Shown here piece by piece: positions 25,693 through 34,858 of a DNA stretch of 64,000 nt. The first letter of the stretch is position 1, and every line of letters begins with the position of its first letter. Under the pieces are notes generated by a model. The model worked only from the letters and a program-made list of their open reading frames with translations. It was not told the origin of the DNA and searched no databases. Source of the DNA: Paraburkholderia sp. Tr-20389 (GTDB taxonomy: Bacteria; Pseudomonadota; Gammaproteobacteria; Burkholderiales; Burkholderiaceae); contig NZ_JAAGPD010000024.1 of the NCBI RefSeq assembly GCF_017104565.1, positions 62,001 through 126,000 on the forward strand. The letters run 5' to 3'. The position numbers were made by a program, and so were the translations under genes.

Positions 25693-26724
25693 ATGAAACT
25701 CGCATTGTTAGCGGCGGCCGGCCTGCTCGGAGCGCTGTCGTTTTCCTTCGCGCACGCAGCCGACGTCACGGGCGCAGGCAGCACCTTCGCGGCGCCGATC
25801 TACACGAAATGGGCCGACGCGTATCAGAAGACAGGCGGCGGCCGCATCAACTACCAGGGCATCGGCTCGTCGGGCGGCATCAAGCAGGTGCTCGCGAAAA
25901 CCGTCGATTTCGCCGGCTCCGATGCGCCGCTCAAAGACGACGAACTCGCGAAAGACGGCCTGTTCCAGTTTCCGACGGTGGTCGGCGGCGTGGTGCCCGT
26001 GGTCAATCTGCCCGGTATGAAACCGGGTTCGCTGGTGCTGTCGGGCCCCGTGCTCGGCGATATCTACCTCGGCAAGATCAAGAAGTGGAACGACCCGCAA
26101 ATTGCCGCGCTCAATTCGGGCGCGAAGCTGCCCGACACCGACATCGCCGTCGTGCGCCGCGCGGACGGCTCGGGCACGAGCTTCATCTGGACGCACTATC
26201 TCTCGCAGGTGAGTCCGGAATGGAAGAGCAAAGTGGGTGAAGGCTCGACCGTCAACTGGCCGACGGGCACGGGCGGTAAGGGCAACGACGGCGTCGCCGC
26301 GTTCGTGCAGCGGTTGCCGGGCGCGATCGGCTATGTCGAATGGGCGTATGCGAAGCAGAACAAGATGACTTACACGTCGCTGAAGAACGCGGCGGGCGCC
26401 GTCGTCGAGCCGAAGACGGACACCTTCAAGGCGGCGGCAGCGGGCGCCGAGTGGTCGAAGTCGTTCTATCAGATCCTCACCAACGAGCCGGGCAAGGACG
26501 CGTGGCCCGTCGTTGGCGCGACGTTCGTGCTCGTGCATTCGGCGCAGGACAAGCCGGATCGCGGCAAGGAAACGCTCAAGTTCTTCGACTGGGCGTTCAA
26601 GAACGGTAGCCAGACGGCGCAGGAACTCGACTACATCACGCTGCCGGATGCCGTCGTGTCGCAGATTCGCACGCAGTGGAAGGCCAAGGTCAAGGACGCA
26701 TCGGGCAAACCGATCGCCGATTGA
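25693..26724 (+). CDS. pstS: phosphate ABC transporter substrate-binding protein
   Basis: 343 aa. The signal peptide ends at AHA22, AGGAGGT lies just before the start, and the mature protein begins [15 protein letters not shown]. Phosphate-binding elements are visible: [23 protein letters not shown] and RADGSGTSF. It binds inorganic phosphate in the periplasm for the PstCAB permease. The usual pstC-pstA-pstB genes are not downstream, so it is an orphan copy that would have to work with a permease encoded elsewhere. The Pho box indicates induction under phosphate starvation. Confidence 0.94.
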   Translation: MKLALLAAAGLLGALSFSFAHAADVTGAGSTFAAPIYTKWADAYQKTGGGRINYQGIGSSGGIKQVLAKTVDFAGSDAPLKDDELAKDGLFQFPTVVGGVVPVVNLPGMKPGSLVLSGPVLGDIYLGKIKKWNDPQIAALNSGAKLPDTDIAVVRRADGSGTSFIWTHYLSQVSPEWKSKVGEGSTVNWPTGTGGKGNDGVAAFVQRLPGAIGYVEWAYAKQNKMTYTSLKNAAGAVVEPKTDTFKAAAAGAEWSKSFYQILTNEPGKDAWPVVGATFVLVHSAQDKPDRGKETLKFFDWAFKNGSQTAQELDYITLPDAVVSQIRTQWKAKVKDASGKPIAD

Positions 26725-26897
26725 TCAGACAAAACGCACAAAAACGGGCCGGTGTGCGAGAACGCCGGCCGTCATTGAACAGTAACGGGGCATCGCGATA
26801 ATGCGGATCCTGGCCTGAGAGCAATCGGGACGGGCGTGAAGCGCGGCGTGGGTTGCGTGGATCGCCAGCAATCTCGATTGAAGCCAGAGACGTATCA

Positions 26898-27110
26898 ATG
26901 ACCATTCCCATGCTGACCACACACCGAGGCTATCGCCTTCAAGCCAGCGCTGCTATTCGCGACGATGGCCTGCACGCGGCGGATCTGACCATCGAAAAAC
27001 CGGGTCTGCCTCCTCGCATCTTCAACGCACTCGACTACTTCTACGACGGCGAACAGGCGCTCAAGTACGCGACCGCCTGGGGCCGCATCTGGGTCGACAT
27101 GAAGGGTTGA
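26898..27110 (+). CDS. conserved hypothetical small protein, 70 aa
   Basis: Begins MTIPMLTTHRGYRLQASA and ends in ALDYFYDGEQALKYATAWGR. The pattern HRGY-(...)-ALDYF-(...)-A-x-YA-x-x-WGR-x-W is one I associate with small DUF6566-like proteins abundant in Burkholderiales; this is from memory. Soluble, with no catalytic motif seen. The ATG at 26898 is preferred although its ribosome binding site is weak. Confidence 0.65.
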   Translation: MTIPMLTTHRGYRLQASAAIRDDGLHAADLTIEKPGLPPRIFNALDYFYDGEQALKYATAWGRIWVDMKG

Positions 27111-27328
27111 TCGGCGGCGCGCGCCTGGATGGCCAGGCCCGACGCGAACTCCGAGTGAACGCTCTGCGTGAAAACGATTTCAGTAAAATTTTCCTCCCAA
27201 ATATTGGGGTGCAATTCAGAATCCCCCTGAACGAACCGTAAGAGGCGAGAGCAAACGTTGGCTTTCACTGCCAACGCGCGCGCGAACCATTGCGCCGCGC
27301 CGGGCCGCGCATCCTCCCTCTATCGTTC

Positions 27329-28881
27329 ATGAAACTCACATTCAAGCTTCCCCTTGCTTTTGCCGCAGCGCTCTTCCTGATGTTCGCCGGCGCGATGTAC
27401 GGCCTGTACGCGATGCATCGCTCGATCGACGAATACAACGACCTCGTGCGTGTGCACGTCGCCAACGAGCGGACGGCGTCGAACGTCCTCGTCAACTTCA
27501 AGCTTCAGGTGCAGGAGTGGAAGGACATCCTGCTGCGCGGCAAGGATCCCGCGAAGCTCGACAAGGGCTGGGCCGCATTCGAGAAGCAGGAAAGCATCGT
27601 CGATACGCAGACGAAGGCGCTGCTCTCGTCGCTCGACGACGGCGGCACGCGCTCGCTCGTCGAACAGTTCGCGACGGCGCACGTGGCGATGGGCGGCGGC
27701 TATCGCAAGGGACTCGAAGCCTTCAAGGAGGCCGGCTTCGAGCCGACGGCGGGCGACAAGGCGGTCGCGGGTGTCGACCGTGAACCCGCGCGCCTGCTCG
27801 GCGAAGCCGTCGAGCAGATCGCGACCCGAACGGCGGCGATGTCCGCGCAAGCCGCCGACGATGCGCGCCGAGCGGGCGCGATCAGCCTCGTGCTGATGAT
27901 GGCGGCATTCGCCGCGGGCCTGGGCGGCGCGTTCCTGTTCAGCCGCTCGATCACGTCGCCGCTGACGCGTGCGGTCGATGTCGCGCGCAGCGTTGCACAA
28001 GGCGATCTGACGACGCGCATCGAAGCACACGGCAACGACGAAATCGGCGCGCTGCTCAACGCGCTCGCCGAGATGCAGGCGAGCCTCTCGAACGTGGTGA
28101 GCCGCGTGCGCCGCAATGCGGACGGCGTCGCGACGGCCAGTTCGCAGATCGCGGCGGGCAATATGAGCCTGTCGGCGCGCACGGAAAAGAACAGGCTGCA
28201 TCGCTCGAGGAAACGGCGGCGAGCATGGAAGAACTCACGGGCACCGTGCGGCAGAACGCGGGCAACGCAAGTCACGCCGCGACGCTGGCCGAAAAGGCAT
28301 CCGACACGGCCGTGCACGGCGGCGACGTGATGCGGCGCGTGGTCGATACGATGGCGGGCATTACGGAAAGCTCGTCGAAAGTCGGCGAGATCATCGCGGT
28401 GATCGAAGGCATCGCGTTTCAGACCAACATCCTTGCGCTGAACGCGGCCGTCGAGGCGGCGCGCGCGGGTGAAGACGGACGGGGCTTCGCCGTCGTCGCG
28501 GGTGAAGTGCGTGCGCTTGCGCAGCGCAGCGCGACAGCGGCGAAGGAAGTGAAGGCGCTAATCGATCAATCTTCGACGCGCGTTGCGGCGGGCTCGGATC
28601 TCGTGCGCGACGCGGGCGGCATTATCGGAGAGATCGTCGGCTCCGTGCAGCAGGTGACGGCCATCATCGCCGAGATTTCGGCGGCATCGAACGAACAGAG
28701 CACGGGTATCGAACAGGTCAATCTCGCCGTCACGCAGATGGACGAAGTGACCCAGCAGAACGCGGCGCTCGTCGAAGAGGCATCGGCGGCCGCGCAGTCG
28801 ATGGCGGAGCAGGCGCGCTCGCTGCGCGAAGCCGTCGCTGTGTTCACGACAGCCGACACCGACTATTCGCTCGCGCGATAA
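27329..28881 (+). pseudogene. methyl-accepting chemotaxis protein with a frameshift
   Basis: Class Tar/Tsr-like receptor: TM1 at residues 5-30, a periplasmic four-helix sensor of about 160 aa, TM2 ([18 protein letters not shown]), HAMP, then the cytoplasmic signalling domain. The frame breaks between 28184 and 28191. The upstream frame ends in ...[10 protein letters not shown] and the next frame resumes with [17 protein letters not shown], the canonical continuation. Two extra A bases (giving [11 protein letters not shown]) or one missing base explain it. The hairpin tip is intact in the second part ([20 protein letters not shown]). It is either a true pseudogene or a sequencing error in the GAAAAGAA tract. 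Confidence 0.88.
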
Positions 28882-29191
28882 GTTCACACGATTAGCAGCG
28901 CGAAGTGTGTGGCAAAAGTGCCGAATGTATGGCGTCGCACACAGTCAATTTTTCTACACTCGACCCGCCCGTTTATGCCCTATAAGATGGCGCGTGACGC
29001 AACACGTCTATTTGCTGGCCGATTTTGCATCGGGCCGGCGGTCCGATTCGTATGACGAACGAGGCGCGCAGGGACAGGCCTGCATGATGGACGCCTCGCG
29101 GCCGTCGCACACCGCACCGCATCTCGCCTGATTTCTTCGAACACAGACGGCTTGCCGGGAAGGGCTGCCCGGCGCATGAGAGGGACGTGGC
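28882..29191. other. intergenic region, no gene seen
   Basis: 310 bases between the receptor and the glycosyltransferase-like gene. Short open frames here have no credible ribosome binding site or protein character. A TATAAGAT sequence near 28980 could be a -10 element without a convincing -35. Confidence 0.3.
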
Positions 29192-30190
29192 ATGTTGAAC
29201 AAGTTGATCGACATTGCGAGACACATCCGACGTAGCGAGCGCTTCAAACATTCGATCAGCACGCCAGGCCGCATCACGCTGCACGCGCAACAACGTCTGA
29301 ATCGCGGCTACTTCGCGATCGAGATTCGCGCGCACTCGGGCTTCTTCTCGGTCATGCAGATGGTGCTGTTCATCCTGATGTATTGCGATGAAAAGCGCCT
29401 CACGCCGCTCATCTCTGCGCGCGGCGGCATTTACGGCGACCCGGAGGGCCAGGTCGACTGGTTCGGCGAATACTTCGATACCGTCGGCGTGCCGGCCTCG
29501 CCGGCGTCGAACATGCGGCTGCGCACGTCGGTCGTGCACGATCTCGGCGGACTCGGATTTCGCCGCCGTTACGAGTCGAAGCTCGAACTGCGCCACGCGA
29601 GCGCGCTATTCCGCGCGCACTATCAGCCGACCGCGCCGATCCGCGCGGAAGTCGACGCAATCCGCCGGCGAACCGGCATCGGCGCTGCGACGCTCGGCGT
29701 GCATTTTCGCGGCACCGACAAGAAGCTCGAAGCACATACCATCGGTTGGGACGAATTTTGCCGTCTCGTCGAGCGCACGCTCGCCGAAGAACCGCAACTG
29801 ACGAACATCTTCGTGTCGAGCGACGAACAGGCGTTCCTCGATTTCTTCGTCAAGTGGGGCTTCCGGGTGCCCGTCAGCGTCGCGCCCGCCAGGCTGCTCG
29901 CGACGGGCGGCACGCCCGTGCATTTCAGCGGCCATCCGGGGCTGGCGATCGGCCGCGAGGCGCTCGTCGCGAGTCTGCTGCTCGCGAACTGCGGATATCT
30001 GTTGAAGACGCCGTCATATCTGTCGGCGTGGTCGAAAATATTCAATCCGTCGTTGCCCGTCAGGCTGGCCGTGCCGCCGCGCGAGGGCGCGTTCTGGTTT
30101 CCGGACAGCCAGATCTGGACCGAGCAGAAGGCGCGTCGCCGCGATGTCCCGGAGGCGGAGGTGCGGATGCCCGATCAGAAAACCGCCTGA
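29192..30190 (+). CDS. putative fucosyltransferase-like glycosyltransferase (NodZ/GT23-like fold)
   Basis: 332 aa, GAGAGGGA before the ATG, no signal peptide. The motif GVHFRGTDKK near residue 170 matches the H-x-R-x-TDK donor-binding signature of NodZ, FUT8 and protein O-fucosyltransferases. IFVSSDEQAFLDFF later fits the family's sugar-nucleotide binding segment, and ALVASLLLANCGYLL near the C-terminus matches the typical late helix. It probably transfers a deoxyhexose to a surface glycan. It stands alone with no polysaccharide genes nearby. Confidence 0.7.
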   Translation: MLNKLIDIARHIRRSERFKHSISTPGRITLHAQQRLNRGYFAIEIRAHSGFFSVMQMVLFILMYCDEKRLTPLISARGGIYGDPEGQVDWFGEYFDTVGVPASPASNMRLRTSVVHDLGGLGFRRRYESKLELRHASALFRAHYQPTAPIRAEVDAIRRRTGIGAATLGVHFRGTDKKLEAHTIGWDEFCRLVERTLAEEPQLTNIFVSSDEQAFLDFFVKWGFRVPVSVAPARLLATGGTPVHFSGHPGLAIGREALVASLLLANCGYLLKTPSYLSAWSKIFNPSLPVRLAVPPREGAFWFPDSQIWTEQKARRRDVPEAEVRMPDQKTA

Positions 30191-30365
30191 AGCGGCATCG
30201 CATCGGCAGTACGACGGACACGACCGGTCCGGCGCGGCACGAAATGTGCGGCCTGGGCCACAACGGCGCTCAAAAAGGCGGCATCCGGCTGGGTCTGCGA
30301 CCGGCCGGGGCGTTTGCGCTCGCGTAGAATCACACAAAAGACCAGCACGGCAATCGGGGAAGGGC

Positions 30366-31508
30366 GTGAAGATTCACAGCCATTACGACAATCTGAAAGT
30401 CTCGCGGGATGCCCCTCAAGAGGTGATCCGCGCGGCCTACAAGACCTTGTGTCAGAAATATCATCCTGACCGGCGGATCGACGATCCCGATGCCGAGCGG
30501 GTGATGAAGATCATCAACGCGTCCTACGCGGTGCTGAGCGATCCCGTGCAACGCAAGGAGCACGACGAATGGCTCGCGCGCAAGGAACGCGAAGCGGCAG
30601 CCGCCGCTGCGCCGCCACCTCCGCCGCGTCCCGCGACCCCGGCACAGCAGAAGAATCAGCAGAAAACCCAGCAGACGAACTGGCAGGCCGCCACGCAGAC
30701 GAAGCGCGATGCTTCGCCGCGTCCGCAGCCCCGTTCCAGCGCGTGGACCTCGCAGGCGCGCATCGATCCGCGCGCTGCGCCGCAGAAGCCGCGCGCGGCA
30801 GCGGGGTTTGCACTGCGCAAGATTTCGCTGCGCAGCTGGATCGCGATCGGCGTCTGCGCCTTCTTCGGTTACGTCGCGATATCGGAATCGATGACGCCGT
30901 GGCCGTTCACGCGCAACACGTCGACGTCGTACGGCTCGCCTTATGGTGCGCGCGATGAAGGCGACGGCGACGGTGGGGCATCGACGGAAGGCAAGCGACG
31001 CGCGCTGGCCGCGATGTCGTCGGCACAGGCGGCGACGTCGCCGTGGACCAACGATGCCTCCGCCGGCAGCGATGCCGCCTCGTCTGCACGGCCTGCGTTC
31101 GCCAGGCCGACAGCCGCGCCGAACGGCCTGCCGTGGCCGTCGACGGCGTCTTACCTCGACGGCATGCCTGTCGGCGCGGACGGCGGGCATTCGTCCGTCA
31201 CGATCGACAACACGTCCAACCGCTTCGACGTGTTCGCCAAGCTCGTCTTCAATGCCTCCGTGTTCGACCAGCCGGTGCGGCACTTCTTCATCCCGGCGGG
31301 GAAGAGCTTCACGCTGCTCGGCGTCGCGCCGGGCAGCTACGACGTCCGCTATCAGAACCTCGACGACGGCGGCCTGTACAAGTCGCAGAACTTCGCCGTC
31401 ACCGAACAGGACAGCGGCAACGGCATCGACGCGACCAACGTGAGCATCACGCTCTACTCGGTGCCGGGCACCGTGCAGCCGACGACGATCGGCCGCGGCG
31501 ACTTCTGA
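30366..31508 (+). CDS. membrane-anchored J-domain protein
   Basis: 380 aa from GTG 30366, preceded by GGGGAAGGG; the frame is open further upstream but has no protein-like content. J domain at residues 4-70 (HYDNLKVSRDAPQEVIRAAY, then KYHPDRR with the essential HPD). A Gln/Pro/Ala-rich low-complexity linker follows, then a transmembrane helix near residue 165 (SWIAIGVCAFFGYVAIS). The C-terminal domain ends in a beta-rich module (VTIDNTSNRFDVFAKLVF...). It could recruit an Hsp70 to the membrane; the client is unknown. Confidence 0.87.
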   Translation: MKIHSHYDNLKVSRDAPQEVIRAAYKTLCQKYHPDRRIDDPDAERVMKIINASYAVLSDPVQRKEHDEWLARKEREAAAAAAPPPPPRPATPAQQKNQQKTQQTNWQAATQTKRDASPRPQPRSSAWTSQARIDPRAAPQKPRAAAGFALRKISLRSWIAIGVCAFFGYVAISESMTPWPFTRNTSTSYGSPYGARDEGDGDGGASTEGKRRALAAMSSAQAATSPWTNDASAGSDAASSARPAFARPTAAPNGLPWPSTASYLDGMPVGADGGHSSVTIDNTSNRFDVFAKLVFNASVFDQPVRHFFIPAGKSFTLLGVAPGSYDVRYQNLDDGGLYKSQNFAVTEQDSGNGIDATNVSITLYSVPGTVQPTTIGRGDF

Positions 31509-31535
31509 TCGCCCCCGCAGCCGCGCAACGTCACG

Positions 31536-32486
31536 TCACTGCAGCGTCGCGCCGGCACCCCGAACCACCACGCTCTGCCGCCCGTTGATACTCACGGGCA
31601 CGTCGCCGTGCACCGTTGCGCGCCGCACGACGCGGTGCGCATCGCTATAGTCGTTGATCGCGTAGTGCTGGGTCGCGCGGTTGTCCCAGATCGCGACGTC
31701 GCCTTGCGTCCAGTTCCAGCGCACGGTGTTTTCGAGGCGCGTGACGTGGTCGTGAAAGACCTGCAGCAGATGCGTCGATTCGCTCGCCGACAGCCCCTTC
31801 AGTCGCTGCACGAAATGACCGAGCACGAGCGAGCGTTCGCCCGTTTCCGGATGCACGCGCACGACGGGATGCTCGGTCTCGTAGACCGTCGACGTGAACA
31901 CTTCGCGGTAGCGCTTCAACTGCTCGCCATCGGCGTTCGCATGCGACGACGCGTAGTCGTACGCGTTCGTGTGCAGCGCCCACAGCGTGTCGGCCAGACG
32001 GCGCAGTGGCTCAGGCAGATGCTCGTACGCGGCGGCTGTATTGGCCCAGACGGTGTCGCCGCCATACGGCGGAATCACCACTGCGCGCAGGATCGAAATC
32101 TTCGGATAGGCGTCGACGAAGGTAACGTCCGTGTGCCACGAGTTGGCCCGTGCGCCGTGCTGCGAATCGAGTTCGAGCAGATGGCGGCTGCCATCGACGG
32201 ACGGCACGGTCGGATGCGCGACGGTCTCGCCGAAGCGTCGCGCGAAGGCTTCTTGCCCTGCGTCGTCGAGATGCTGCTGGCCACGGAAGAACAGCACCTT
32301 GTGCTTCAGCAGCGCGGCGTGGATCGCGTCGAAGGTCGGCGCGTCGATCGAGCCGGATAGTTCGACGCCGCGAATCTCCGCGCCGATGCGGCCGGCGACG
32401 CGGCGCACGTCGAGCGTTTCGGGTGTCGCATGCGCGGCGATGGCGCCTGCGTTCGATGCGGCGATGGCCGCTTGCGTATTCGACAT
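31536..32486 (-). CDS. TauD/TfdA family Fe(II)/2-oxoglutarate dioxygenase
   Basis: 316 aa from ATG 32486 (GGAG eight bases upstream); a start at 32516 would add ten residues but lacks a ribosome binding site. Iron ligands are the H and D of SWHTDVTFVD and the H of ATQHYAINDY, and the 2-oxoglutarate-binding R is in HRVVRRATV. Typical substrates are taurine or other sulfonates, alkylsulfates or phenoxyacids; the substrate cannot be chosen from sequence. No sulfonate transporter genes are adjacent. Confidence 0.92.
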   Translation of the reverse strand: MSNTQAAIAASNAGAIAAHATPETLDVRRVAGRIGAEIRGVELSGSIDAPTFDAIHAALLKHKVLFFRGQQHLDDAGQEAFARRFGETVAHPTVPSVDGSRHLLELDSQHGARANSWHTDVTFVDAYPKISILRAVVIPPYGGDTVWANTAAAYEHLPEPLRRLADTLWALHTNAYDYASSHANADGEQLKRYREVFTSTVYETEHPVVRVHPETGERSLVLGHFVQRLKGLSASESTHLLQVFHDHVTRLENTVRWNWTQGDVAIWDNRATQHYAINDYSDAHRVVRRATVHGDVPVSINGRQSVVVRGAGATLQ

Positions 32487-32687
32487 CTGACGTCTCCATG
32501 TAGGGGGAGCGTTCATTCAAGCAGCCCGCCCGCGCAAAGAGAACTGATGATTCGTGCGAACGTGTCCATGCGGGCTGCGCTATCGATAGCGGGTTTCGTG
32601 CTATGGCCGGTGCATCGCGAGCCGATGTGCGAAGCGCTGTCCCGGCCGGGCGATCGAGCGTTCGACGGGACAGCGCCTGGGTAAAGC

Positions 32688-32716
32688 AGCGCGCTAGTGC
32701 GCGCTAATGCGTTAGC
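32688..32716. repeat. two adjoining short hairpins
   Basis: AGCGCGC-TAGT-GCGCGCT (32688-32705) is immediately followed, sharing bases, by GCTAA-TGCG-TTAGC (32703-32716). They overlap the end of the TerB-like gene. They could form alternative structures or a weak terminator, but there is no T tract. Confidence 0.4.
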
Positions 32717-33167
32717 CGGGCGGCGTCCGGGCAAGTGTCAGTCTTTCGCGCGAGCGCGGGCTTTCGTATATCTCGCGCGCGCCGGGCATGTACCACGCGG
32801 CGTGCAGGGTCCGGATGAACAGCGCTTCCGGGTCGGAGATGTGGCCGTCCGCCTGCGCGCCTTCCTCGCACAGCGCGATGATCTCGCGGCGCAGCCGCCA
32901 GTCCTTGATGTCCTGCGCGAGCCCGAAGACCACGGCGGGATCCAGCCGGCAAGCGTCGCCCCAGTTGAGATAGGCCGTCGTGGTGAGGTCCTCGCACATC
33001 TGCTGCATGACGGCGAGCAACTGTCCGCGGTTCATCTGCAGACGCTCTTCCATCCCGTAGCGGTCCAGTGCTTCGAGTTCGTCGATACCCACGTGTCCGT
33101 CCGACAGCAGGCACGCTGCCACGATGCGGGCTGCCGCTTCGGGACTGTCGCTTCGATAGTGACGCAT
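32712..33167 (-). CDS. TerB-like protein
   Basis: 151 aa from ATG 33167, which has GGAG upstream; the frame continues 21 codons further but without support. The helical pattern with acidic residues (LLSDGHVGIDELEALDRYG, CEEGAQADGHISDPEALFI) resembles TerB/DjlA-type domains, which bind metal ions and are linked to stress and tellurite responses. No other ter gene is present. Follows the DUF3563 gene on the same strand by about 60 bases and may be co-transcribed. Confidence 0.72.
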   Translation of the reverse strand: MRHYRSDSPEAAARIVAACLLSDGHVGIDELEALDRYGMEERLQMNRGQLLAVMQQMCEDLTTTAYLNWGDACRLDPAVVFGLAQDIKDWRLRREIIALCEEGAQADGHISDPEALFIRTLHAAWYMPGAREIYESPRSRERLTLARTPPG

Positions 33168-33226
33168 TTCAGATCTCCATTCCTTTGCTTTGCTTCGATT
33201 CGGTTCGATTGACGACGCAGTCCGCG

Positions 33227-33412
33227 TCACGCGATCCAGTCGCGCGGCATCACGCTCGAGTGCACATGAAACGGATAGTCCGCGTCGTCGACCGTGCGCA
33301 TGCGGCGTTCGAGATCGGCCAGATCCGTCGACGACGCGAGCCAGGCTTCGCGTTCGCTTTCGCGGGAATGGGTGAGCAGCGTGCCGAAACGGCGTGCGAT
33401 TTCGCTAAACAT
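33227..33412 (-). CDS. DUF3563 family small protein
   Basis: 61 aa. AAGGAG lies before the ATG. The segment SEREAWLASSTDLADLERRM is the hallmark of DUF3563, a family common in Burkholderiales with no known function. Soluble and helical. Probably the first gene of a two-gene unit with the TerB-like protein. Confidence 0.8.
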   Translation of the reverse strand: MFSEIARRFGTLLTHSRESEREAWLASSTDLADLERRMRTVDDADYPFHVHSSVMPRDWIA

Positions 33413-33680
33413 GATGTTCTCCTTCAGTAGTGCGATGAGAGATGAGTGCGATGCGCAGGCCTGGTTTCAAGTGTCTGTGGTCGCCTGAGATCAGGGACGC
33501 TGCATCGACGGAATGCATCGTAGGCGGGCTGAATTAGCGGGAAATGAGAGCCGTGCGCATGTGCGTTTCGACGCGCTGTCCGATGCGGAACGCGCGCTAA
33601 TTCTTTGCTCACTCTCGATGCACAGAATGCGAATCAACCGATGCGTCAATGACACGGCATCGGATGTCAAGGAGAACAAC

Positions 33681-33944
33681 ATGAAAGGGATTCGCCACGT
33701 TGCCGTTGCCGCTGCGCTCGGCCTGGGGCTCGTGAGTGCGGCGCAGGCGCATGTGTTCGTCGGCGTCGGCATCGCACCCGCCTTAGCACCCGTCGTAGCT
33801 GTCGCTCCCGTCGTGCCCGTGTATGCGCCGCCGCCGCCCATGTATTACGCGCCGCCTCCGCCTGTCTACACGCCGCCCGTCGTGGTCGGCTATTGGGGCC
33901 ATCCGCATTGGGCGTATCGCGGTTACTACGGTTACTGGCGCTGA
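33681..33944 (+). CDS. secreted proline/tyrosine-rich protein, 87 aa
   Basis: AAGGAG precedes ATG 33681. Signal peptide to AQA (about residue 23), then V/A/P-rich sequence with PPPPMYYAPPPPVY and a C-terminal aromatic stretch (YWGHPHWAYRGYYGYWR). Such short Pro/Tyr-rich exported proteins are frequent in Burkholderia and presumably envelope-associated. Function unknown. First of three small envelope genes on this strand. Confidence 0.75.
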   Translation: MKGIRHVAVAAALGLGLVSAAQAHVFVGVGIAPALAPVVAVAPVVPVYAPPPPMYYAPPPPVYTPPVVVGYWGHPHWAYRGYYGYWR

Positions 33945-33989
33945 GCGCGCGATGCACCGCAATCAACTTCATCGAATGGAGCACACGTC

Positions 33990-34259
33990 ATGAACTCACG
34001 ACACCTTGCAACGATCGCCGCCGCAGCCTGCGTACTTTCCTTCGTTTCAGGATGTGCGGTCGCCGGCGAAGGCTATTTCCTGAGCCGTCATCCGAACATC
34101 GCGACGGCCGACTTCGACGCGCAGCAGGCGATCGAACGCATGCGCGCCGCGCAGCGTGCCAATGGCTACGACATGGGCGGACATGCGGGACGCGCGATCC
34201 AGTTGCTGCAGGACGCGCGCTATGAAATGCAGGCGGCCGCCGAGGTGGCCAGCCGTTGA
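33990..34259 (+). CDS. putative small lipoprotein, 89 aa
   Basis: N-terminal signal with lipobox VSGC (Cys22), then a short helical body (ATADFDAQQAIERMRAAQRA... ending AAAEVASR). Likely lipidated and membrane-attached. No domain recognised. Lies 45 bases after the previous secreted-protein gene. Confidence 0.72.
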   Translation: MNSRHLATIAAAACVLSFVSGCAVAGEGYFLSRHPNIATADFDAQQAIERMRAAQRANGYDMGGHAGRAIQLLQDARYEMQAAAEVASR

Positions 34260-34367
34260 TCCGCGCATGAACGCGCCGCAAACGGCCGCTCATTTTCTTC
34301 TCATTCTCGGGCTCTACGATGAGCTTCATCGCAAGGCTCACTTGATCGACATCTGGAGGGAAACATC

Positions 34368-34676
34368 ATGAAAACGCTGATTCGTACGGCCGCTGTCGCG
34401 ATGGCGCTGGCGTTGCCCATCGCCGCATTCGCACAATCGAGCGCACCTGTCACGCGTGCCGACGTTCGGGCGCAACTCGCGCAACTGGAAAGCGCGGGCT
34501 ACAGCCCGGCGGGCGACAACGCGCACTATCCGACGGGCATCGAAGCCACGCAGGCGCGAATCGATTCGCAGCACGCGGATGAATACGGCGGCGTGATAGA
34601 CCACACGTCGCAGGCGGGCGCGGCTTTTCATCCGCAATATGACGTCGGATTGAAGTCGATTTATGTCGGGCATTGA
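34368..34676 (+). CDS. DUF4148 family exported protein
   Basis: 102 aa. Signal peptide ends AFAQ, GGAGGGA lies before the ATG. The mature N-terminus VTRADVRAQLAQLESAGYSP is the DUF4148 signature; these are small periplasmic proteins numerous in Burkholderiales, of unknown role. Monocistronic or the last of the small envelope gene group. Confidence 0.88.
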   Translation: MKTLIRTAAVAMALALPIAAFAQSSAPVTRADVRAQLAQLESAGYSPAGDNAHYPTGIEATQARIDSQHADEYGGVIDHTSQAGAAFHPQYDVGLKSIYVGH

Positions 34677-34789
34677 AGGCTTGCGGAACGCCATTCTCCG
34701 CACGATGAAACGCGCGGGCGCGCAGAGAAATCTGCGCGTCCGCATCATTGCGTTCGCAACCGGGAGAGCATGCCGTGCGGTGTAGAATC

Positions 34790-34849
34790 GGCTCGCCAAC
34801 AGGCTCGGCAGCAGGCTCGCCGACTGGCTCGGCAACAGCGTCGTCAACA
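34790..34849 (+). repeat. five tandem 12-bp repeats upstream of the histidine kinase
   Basis: Consensus GGCTCGSCARCA: copies start at 34790, 34802, 34814, 34826 and 34838 (the last degenerate). The array ends about ten bases before the kinase start codon. It is in frame with an upstream TTG and could encode a Gly-Ser-Ala/Pro-Thr tail if that start were used. Copy-number change would alter the leader spacing. Confidence 0.7.
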
Positions 34850-34858
34850 GGATCATCC

